A stretch of 5,345 bases of DNA from an uncultured Clostridium sp. (GTDB taxonomy: Bacteria; Bacillota; Clostridia; Lachnospirales; Lachnospiraceae). Positions 1 to 5,000 of this stretch are shown one piece after another. The notes beneath the pieces were generated by a model, which was given only the letters and a program-made list of their open reading frames with translations, made no database searches and was not told the DNA's origin. Made by a program: the position numbers and the translations under genes. The stretch spans positions 1-5,345 of the forward strand of contig USFH01000144.1 of assembly GCA_900553925.1 (NCBI GenBank). The letters are read 5' to 3'. Within the stretch, counting starts at the first letter, position 1. The number at the start of each line of letters is the position of its first letter.

Positions 1-379
1 GCACAACCGGCATTACAAATGGGAAGATACGAGAGCCCTGCTTGCATATGGCGATGCAAACTATGAATACCGGGAAATCAAACTTGCAGGGGTGCAGATT
101 CCTGCTATTCCGGTCGCAGATGGCTTGGAACCGACGATTTCCGGTACGTGTGAGGGGAAGTTTACCGTTTTGCTTTCTGACTCGGAGACGGTACAGCAGC
201 GGTTTGTACCGGAAAGCGGACTGGCCGCACCGGTTGCACGGGGTGACATGGTCGGCACCCTGCAGGTATCCATCGGGGACATCCGGCTTGCCGGATATCC
301 GGTGTATGCGGCAGAAACAGTAGACAAAAAGGATTTTTCTTATTATATTGGAACGGTATTCGATGCATTTTTTTATTGA
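1..379 (+). CDS. D-alanyl-D-alanine carboxypeptidase (PBP5/DacF-like), C-terminal part only
   Basis: The frame is open from the left edge (first full codon at base 2) to the TGA at 377-379, giving the last 125 residues. Family members cleave the terminal D-Ala from peptidoglycan pentapeptides at the outer face of the membrane. The visible part matches the C-terminal beta-rich domain of PBP5-type enzymes (PBP5_C): a W-E-D-T-R-A-L-L-x-Y-G start, then N-Y-x-Y-R-E-I, a V-x-I-P-A-I-P-V-A-D-G strand, and G-D-M-V-G-T-L-Q-V followed by a strand ending in P-V-Y-A-A-E-T-V. The serine catalytic domain (SxxK, SxN, KTG) would lie upstream and is not seen. The protein ends in a short aromatic/hydrophobic stretch (F-S-Y-Y-I-G-T-V-F-D-A-F-F-Y), which may touch the membrane. 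The stop is 66 bp before dpaA, with no terminator between. The position next to dpaAB suggests, but does not prove, a sporulation-related carboxypeptidase. Which dac paralogue it is cannot be decided from this part. Confidence 0.82.
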   Translation, partial: HNRHYKWEDTRALLAYGDANYEYREIKLAGVQIPAIPVADGLEPTISGTCEGKFTVLLSDSETVQQRFVPESGLAAPVARGDMVGTLQVSIGDIRLAGYPVYAAETVDKKDFSYYIGTVFDAFFY

Positions 380-388
380 GAAGCAAGA

Positions 389-417
389 GACCTTTCCCGA
401 GCAGTATGCATATAATA
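389..417 (+). promoter_or_regulatory. Candidate sigma-K-type promoter of dpaAB
   Basis: A -10 element CATATAATA at 409-417 fits the sigma-K form CATAnnnTA exactly. A GACC at 389-392 gives a -35 of the mACm type (three of four positions) with a 16-bp spacer, which is the usual spacing for this sigma factor. In Bacillus subtilis the spoVF genes are read by sigma-K in the mother cell, so the match agrees with known biology. The -10 also contains TATAAT (411-416), but no TTGACA-like -35 stands 16-18 bp upstream, so a sigma-A reading is less likely. The predicted start of transcription is near 424, leaving a leader of only about 20 nt. Confidence 0.55.
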
Positions 418-426
418 GAGTATCGT

Positions 427-433
427 AAGGAGG
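427..433 (+). promoter_or_regulatory. Ribosome binding site of dpaA
   Basis: AAGGAGG is a near-perfect anti-16S match. It stands 12 nt before the ATG at 446, slightly farther than optimal. The ATG at 434 is followed at once by TGA, and a TGA at 437-439 closes the dpaA frame upstream, so 446 is the first possible start. Confidence 0.8.
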
Positions 434-445
434 ATGTGACAGCGT

Positions 446-1228
446 ATGCGGAATATCATTGTTTTCGGACACGATCCGCGGATGGAGAGTGTCGCCGGAT
501 ATTTTTATCATCTTGGATATGATGTATATGAGAACCCGGAAGAACCGGTTGCGGATGCGTGTGTGATCACAGCACCGAAGCTTTCGGAGGCAGAGGAGGA
601 GATACTGTGTGCGTACATGACAGACGACCAGATCTTATATCACGGTCTGCTGTCAGCGGCAAGCCGGCAGAAGCTGCAGGAAAAAGGTGTTACCTGTCAT
701 CCATATCTGCAGCTTGAAACACTTGTGACGGAGAATGCGCAGCTCACCGCACAGGGAATCCTGTCGATCGCCGGAAGAGATGCCGTGCTCTTGGAAAGCC
801 ACTGTCTTGTACTTGGATATGGGCATTGCGGAAAAGCAATTGCGGATGCACTGGCAAAAGCCGGGGCACATGTGGATGTTGCAGTCAGACGGAAGGAACT
901 GAAAGCCGAGATCGAACAGCATGCATATGGATACCGGAATCTTGCACAGTGGGATCATTACGCCTATGACAAATACAGCTATGTGTTCAACACGATACCG
1001 GCGATGGTCTTAGACGCCGGGCATCTGCAATGCTTTTCCCCGTCGATTCTCATCTATGATATAGCTTCAAGCCCGGGCGGAACGGATTTTGCGTATTGTA
1101 AGGCACACGGCATCCAGGCAGACATCTATCTGGGTATCCCCGGAAAGCTGTATCCAAAGGAAGCAGGAACTGTGATTGCTTCCGGTATCTACGAGCATGC
1201 GCTCGTCACGGAGACTCCTTCGGACTAA
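446..1228 (+). CDS. dpaA: Dipicolinate synthase subunit A (DpaA / SpoVFA)
   Basis: This 260-residue protein is the NAD(P)-binding, dehydrogenase-like subunit of dipicolinate synthase. With DpaB it oxidises the dihydrodipicolinate-level intermediate of the lysine pathway to dipicolinic acid in the mother cell; the product is then loaded into the forespore as its calcium chelate. The first 90 residues form a divergent Rossmann-like domain beginning I-I-V-F-G-H-D-P-R. A second Rossmann fold carries the dinucleotide loop G-Y-G-H-C-G at 124-129, followed by K-A-I-A-D-A-L-A-K-A-G-A. Family signatures follow: F-N-T-I-P at about 181-185, D-I-A-S-S-P-G-G-T-D-F at 205-215, and a G-I-P-G-K-L-x-P-K-x-A-G tail. 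It is shorter than B. subtilis SpoVFA (about 300 residues, from memory), mostly through a reduced N-terminal region and a short C-terminus; no frameshift is seen. The gene is 19 bp before dpaB, probably co-transcribed from the sigma-K-like promoter. Confidence 0.93.
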   Translation: MRNIIVFGHDPRMESVAGYFYHLGYDVYENPEEPVADACVITAPKLSEAEEEILCAYMTDDQILYHGLLSAASRQKLQEKGVTCHPYLQLETLVTENAQLTAQGILSIAGRDAVLLESHCLVLGYGHCGKAIADALAKAGAHVDVAVRRKELKAEIEQHAYGYRNLAQWDHYAYDKYSYVFNTIPAMVLDAGHLQCFSPSILIYDIASSPGGTDFAYCKAHGIQADIYLGIPGKLYPKEAGTVIASGIYEHALVTETPSD

Positions 1229-1231
1229 CAA

Positions 1232-1238
1232 AAAGGAG
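1232..1238 (+). promoter_or_regulatory. Ribosome binding site of dpaB
   Basis: AAAGGAG lies in the 19-nt dpaA-dpaB gap, 9 nt before the ATG at 1248. It supports that start and efficient translation of the second subunit from a shared message. Confidence 0.75.
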
Positions 1239-1247
1239 CCATAAGGT

Positions 1248-1823
1248 ATGCGGTCAGACTGTCATCTGGGATTTGCGATTACCGGATCATTTTGTACGTT
1301 CGAAAAGATAAAAAAACAGATAGAGCTTCTACGGGATGAGGCGGCGAGTATCACGCCGATTTTTTCACAGCATGCCTATGAACTGGATACGCGGTTTGCG
1401 GAGGCGAAGTCCTTTGTGAAAGAGATTGAGACAATCACAGGAAGAAGCGCGATTCACACGATACAGGGCGCAGAACCGGTCGGACCGAAGAAGCTGTTCG
1501 ATGCCCTTGTGATCGCACCCTGCACGGGAAACACAGCAGCAAAGCTTGCAAATGGAATCACGGATACTCCAGTTTTGATGGCGGCGAAGTCGCACCTTCG
1601 GAACGGGCGTCCCGTGATCATTGCTATTTCCACGAACGATGCGCTTGGCATCAATCTGCAGAATATCGGAAAGCTCATGGTGATGAAGCATATCTATTTC
1701 GTTCCGTTTGGACAGGACGATGCGGTAAAAAAGCCGAATTCCTGCGTGGCGGATATGACAAAGATTGCAGAGACGGTAGAATATGCACTGGCAAAGGAGC
1801 AGATCCAGCCGGTATTATTATAA
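1248..1823 (+). CDS. dpaB: Dipicolinate synthase subunit B (DpaB / SpoVFB), flavoprotein family
   Basis: This 191-residue protein is the second subunit of dipicolinate synthase and belongs to the flavoprotein (PF02441, HFCD-like) fold. It opens with the family signature G-F-A-I-T-G-S-F-C-T at residues 8-17, the phosphate/flavin-binding loop. The conserved V-I-A-P-C-T-G-N-T-A-A-K-L-A-N-G-I block spans 88-104, followed by the T-D-T-P-V-L-M-A-A-K-S-H-L-R-N-x-R-P-V core, A-L-G-I-N-L-Q-N-I-G-K-L, and a Y-F-V-P-F-G-Q-D-D strand with a K-P-N-S tail. Length is close to the B. subtilis protein (about 200). It is predicted to be cytosolic in the mother cell and to act with DpaA. Many Clostridia lack dpaAB and make dipicolinate by another route (an EtfA-linked one), so the intact pair is informative about lineage. 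Transcription probably ends at the hairpin at 1912-1936. Confidence 0.94.
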   Translation: MRSDCHLGFAITGSFCTFEKIKKQIELLRDEAASITPIFSQHAYELDTRFAEAKSFVKEIETITGRSAIHTIQGAEPVGPKKLFDALVIAPCTGNTAAKLANGITDTPVLMAAKSHLRNGRPVIIAISTNDALGINLQNIGKLMVMKHIYFVPFGQDDAVKKPNSCVADMTKIAETVEYALAKEQIQPVLL

Positions 1824-1843
1824 AAATGGTTGATTTGGAACCG

Positions 1844-1876
1844 TTCGTCCCAGAAAAATGCATTTCGTCCCAGAAA
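1844..1876. repeat. 13-bp direct repeat, period 20, around a 10-bp palindrome
   Basis: TTCGTCCCAGAAA occurs at 1844-1856 and again, identical, at 1864-1876. The period is 20 bp, about two helical turns. The spacer belongs to a perfect palindrome AAATGCATTT (1856-1865) that overlaps both copies. The pair sits 20 bp after the dpaB stop and before the terminator, so if transcribed it is in the 3' untranslated region. It could be a paired protein-binding site, or a fragment of an interspersed repeat or mobile-element end. The sequence alone does not decide. Confidence 0.7.
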
Positions 1877-1904
1877 GGTTGTCACAATAAGTAAAATATG
1901 TTAC

Positions 1905-1942
1905 AAAAAAAGCATGTTACTATCAGAGTAGCGTGCTTTTTT
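1905..1942 (+). terminator. Intrinsic terminator after dpaAB, possibly bidirectional
   Basis: A 10-bp stem pairs GCATGTTACT (1912-1921) with AGTAGCGTGC (1927-1936), with two G-U wobbles and a 5-nt loop (ATCAG). It is followed by six T (1937-1942) and preceded by seven A (1905-1911), which lengthen the stem and could give a U-tract on the other strand. It closes the dpaAB unit and isolates the downstream surface-protein gene. Confidence 0.9.
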
Positions 1943-1958
1943 GTTATGGTGAGGGGGA

Positions 1959-1983
1959 AATGCACACATTTATACGGTGCATT
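1959..1983. repeat. 7-bp inverted repeat in the leader of the surface-protein gene
   Basis: AATGCAC (1959-1965) and GTGCATT (1977-1983) form a perfect inverted repeat around an 11-nt AT-rich centre. It has no T-run and stands after the dpaAB terminator, so it fits an operator or mRNA structure better than a terminator. It shares AATGCA with the palindrome at 1856-1865. Function is unknown. Confidence 0.5.
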
Positions 1984-1998
1984 CGACCATCATACAGA
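1970..1998 (+). promoter_or_regulatory. Weak candidate sigma-E-like promoter of the surface-protein gene
   Basis: CATACAGA at 1991-1998 resembles a sigma-E -10 (CATACAnT, last base mismatched). TTATACG at 1970-1976, 14 bp upstream, holds the ATA core of the -35. The -35 match is poor, so this is only a suggestion. A sigma-A alternative would use TATAGT at 2008-2013, but no good -35 is present at the right distance. No convincing housekeeping promoter is visible between the terminator and the ATG. Confidence 0.2.
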
Positions 1999-2005
1999 AA
2001 TGATG
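1988..2005. repeat. 6-bp inverted repeat upstream of the surface-protein start
   Basis: CATCAT (1988-1993) and ATGATG (2000-2005) are perfect inverted arms around a 6-nt centre, about 40 bp before the start codon. They overlap the promoter candidates, so an operator role is possible. Arms this short can also arise by chance. Confidence 0.35.
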
Positions 2006-2030
2006 ATTATAGTTAACTGAGATAAGAAAG

Positions 2031-2036
2031 AGAGGG
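2031..2036 (+). promoter_or_regulatory. Ribosome binding site of the surface-protein gene
   Basis: AGAGGG stands 5 nt before the ATG at 2042, a moderate site. The 11-mer AAAGAGAGGGA (2027-2037) recurs at 2049-2059, just before an in-frame ATG at 2060 (residue 7). That copy is only 1 nt from its ATG, too close to work normally, which favours 2042 as the start. Confidence 0.5.
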
Positions 2037-2041
2037 ATCAT

Positions 2042-5000
2042 ATGCGAAAAAGAGAGGGAATGAAAAAACGAAGATCAAGGATACTGGCATGGCTGCTGGC
2101 GTGTTTAATGGTGCTGTCCGTGATACAGGGGACGGGCTGGGGCAGTCTCACCGTGCAGGCGGAGGAAGCAGAAAAAATTCCAACGAAATTGAAGGTTGGA
2201 ACAAAAGACGAAGATCAAGTTATAAAAGATGGTGCTGTGATAAATAAGGAAGGGACAGGCTGGAATTATAATGAGACTACCAATATCCTCACCCTGACGA
2301 ATGCAAATTTAGGAGATATCATATACGATGGTGGCGATTTGAATCTGCAAATCAAAGGAGATAATACCATAGGACAAATTGATTCAGTGGAGAATGCTAT
2401 TTATATTACTGGCATAGAAAATGGCAAGTTAGCTTGTACAGATATAGCTGTAGATACTTTTTCTGTAGAAAACATAGAATTAAATGCTTCAAATGACATA
2501 AACGTAAAAACTGCAACAGTAAAAAATGTGAAACTAAATACAAGTACCTATTTAGATACAAATATACTTAATTGTTCTGGAAGTCAGATTAATACAGCGG
2601 ATCGTGTATACGTAGGGGGTTCACTTAACTGCGTGGATAGTGAGATTAGAGCAGGAAAAATAGACTTTTCAGTAATAAAGAGAACATATACAGATTCTAT
2701 TGTGGTAGATAACAACAACAAAACTACGAGAATCTATGGAGCGGCGACCTTATGTGAAGATCTAACGATTCCAAGTGCTGGCACGATTATGTTTGCGGAA
2801 GGTGCAAGTATTACAAATCTGGATAAGCTTACCGTGGAAGAAGACGCGAAGATTTTTGTAAATTATAAAATGGATGAGTATGGATCTGAAAGCTATGAGA
2901 AACATACACATAATACCGAAGCTACAAAAGGTGGTACATACAAAGACAGCCAGATGCATTATGAGAATGTGGCATGTAAGGATTGTCCGATTGGATATGT
3001 AACAGAAACACTGGTAGAACGGGAGCATACATATGAGAATGGTTTCTGTAAGGCTTGTGACGCCTACGAACCGGCTGTATTAAATTCTAATAATGCCTAT
3101 GAGATCGGAAATGCCGGTCAGCTTTACTGGTTTGCCGATAAAGTGAATAAGGAGAGTTATAAATATGTAAATGTGAATGTAGTTCTGACAGCGGATATTG
3201 TTGTCAATAAAAATGTCCTTAATGACGGAGAACTTACGAAAGATGTAGATGGATTGCGTAATTGGACACCGATACAACAATATGATGGAACATTTGACGG
3301 TGCACAGCATACGATCAGTGGTATATATTGTGTTTCAGACACTATTGAGGAAGCAGGAATATTTCAGAATACAATCGACAATGCAATTGTAGAAAATATT
3401 GGAGTGCTAGATAGCTATTACTGTCTCAAAAAGGGTTACAATGTAGGAGGAATCGTTGGATTCAATAGTGGAATTATTAGAAATTGTTATAATGAAGGAA
3501 TGGTAAGCAGCTTATATAATAATGATAACTATCTGGGTGGTATCTGTGGAATGAACGGCGGGGGGAACATTACAGGCTGTTATAATAAAGGAAAGGTTGC
3601 CAACTCTGTTCGGGGTACTAGGGCTGGTGGCATATGTGGTCGAAGTACTAATAAGATTCTTAATTGCTATAATACCGGATCAGTAACGGGAGGATATATG
3701 GTTGGAGGTATATGCGGAAGTAATGCCTCTTCCACCACTTCCGGACGGATCGAAAATTGCTATAACATTGGCACAATAAATACCATTATCAATGATAATG
3801 ATTACAAAAGAAATATCGCAGTTATTGAGAATGAGACAGCAGTTGTGAAAAATTGCTATTATCTTGAGGATAATTATATTGCAGAGGAAGATGGTGCATC
3901 TGGAAGGGATGCAGATGATTTTGCCAGCGGCGAAATTGCTTATCGCTTACAAGTTGGTCAGGACGATCCTGTATGGGGACAGACACTTGCAGAGGAAGGC
4001 GGAGATCCATATCCGGTACTTGGTGGAAAAACCGTTTATCAGAATGAGACATACAGTGGATGTACAAAAGAAACATCGTTGACAATCGAATATTCAAACG
4101 AAGAGAAAGATATAAAGTTTACACATACGCTTGAGAAATCCGAGAAAGTAAATGCGGATTGTGAGAACGATGGAAAGGAAGCCTACTGGACCTGTACAAA
4201 CTGTCAGAAACAGTTCAGCGATGAAGATGGAACAAAGGAACTCACAGAGCTTCCGGTTATTTCAGCGTTTGGACATGATTACAAAGTGGACGAGGAAAAA
4301 TCAGAGGATGGCACAAGAGTAAAATTGATATTTACCTGCCAGAGAGAAGGCTGTACAGCGGATAAGCACGAAGTAACCGTGACATTAACTGCACCAGATT
4401 CTCTTACTTATGATGGAACTGCCAAGGAAGCAACTGTGACACAGACACCTGAGAATGCGTTTGACTCAGTGAGCGTAAGTTATGAAAGCGTGGATAAGCG
4501 AAGAAGTGCCACACTTGTAGAAGGTAAACCGGTCAACGCAGGCGATTATAAAGCGACTGTGACAGTAGGAACAGGAGAAGATGCGGTAAGTGCATCCGTG
4601 GAATATACGATACAGAAAAAAGAGATTTCCGTTTATAGTGTAGATGTATCTGATAAGGTATATGATGGCACAACGAAAGTAAAGGTTAGCCGTGTAACAC
4701 TGATCGGAATATTGGGACAGGATGTTGTTGAAGCGGATATGACGGATCTGTATGGTGATCTTCCGGATAAGAATGCCGGTACATATACAGAAATCACACT
4801 TCCGGAACTGAAGCTGGTCGGCGATAGTGCGGATAATTATGAATTGATTCAGCCAGATAATCCGATGAAGTTGAATGCCAGTGTAACTGTACAGAAAGCA
4901 CAAAAGGCTCCGAACATGCCAGAGGTATCTATGGATGTAGACTATACGAAGACAACAGTTGGAGCAGTAACACTTCCGACAGGCTGGAAGTTTGATGATG

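Noticed and set aside
42..386. Alternative frames on both strands over the carboxypeptidase end.
   Set aside because: The frame ending at 379 has the conserved PBP5 C-terminal pattern; the others are Arg/Pro/Ser-rich and unlike any known family.
411..416. TATAAT as a housekeeping -10 for dpaA.
   Set aside because: No acceptable -35 is found 16-18 bp upstream, and the fuller match CATAnnnTA with mACm spacing, plus the gene's function, favour sigma-K.
1844..1876. Direct repeats as a minimal CRISPR array.
   Set aside because: Only two 13-bp copies with a 7-bp spacer; too short, and no cas genes are nearby.
1694..1885. Small minus-strand frame starting M-T-T-F-L-G-R-N across the direct repeats.
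   Set aside because: It has no recognisable domain, overlaps the end of dpaB antisense, and its repeated F-L-G-R / F-W-D-E-R feel comes from the DNA repeat itself. It is kept only as a reason to check whether the repeat is an interspersed element.
1879..1907. TTGTCA (1879-1884) with TACAAA (1902-1907) 17 bp downstream as a possible sigma-A promoter.
   Set aside because: The -10 is poor, and any transcript would run straight into the strong terminator at 1912-1936.
2762..4097. Several minus-strand open frames (for example 2762-3028, 3080-3310, 3822-4097).
   Set aside because: All are antisense to the surface-protein gene and have biased composition; the plus-strand frame has clear domain motifs over the same bases.
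4466..4903. Open frame of 145 codons on the minus strand opposite the MBG/YDG region.
   Set aside because: It lies fully inside the 1,101-codon plus-strand frame, has low-complexity Ile/Tyr/Cys/Arg-rich content typical of antisense translation, and shows no recognisable domain.
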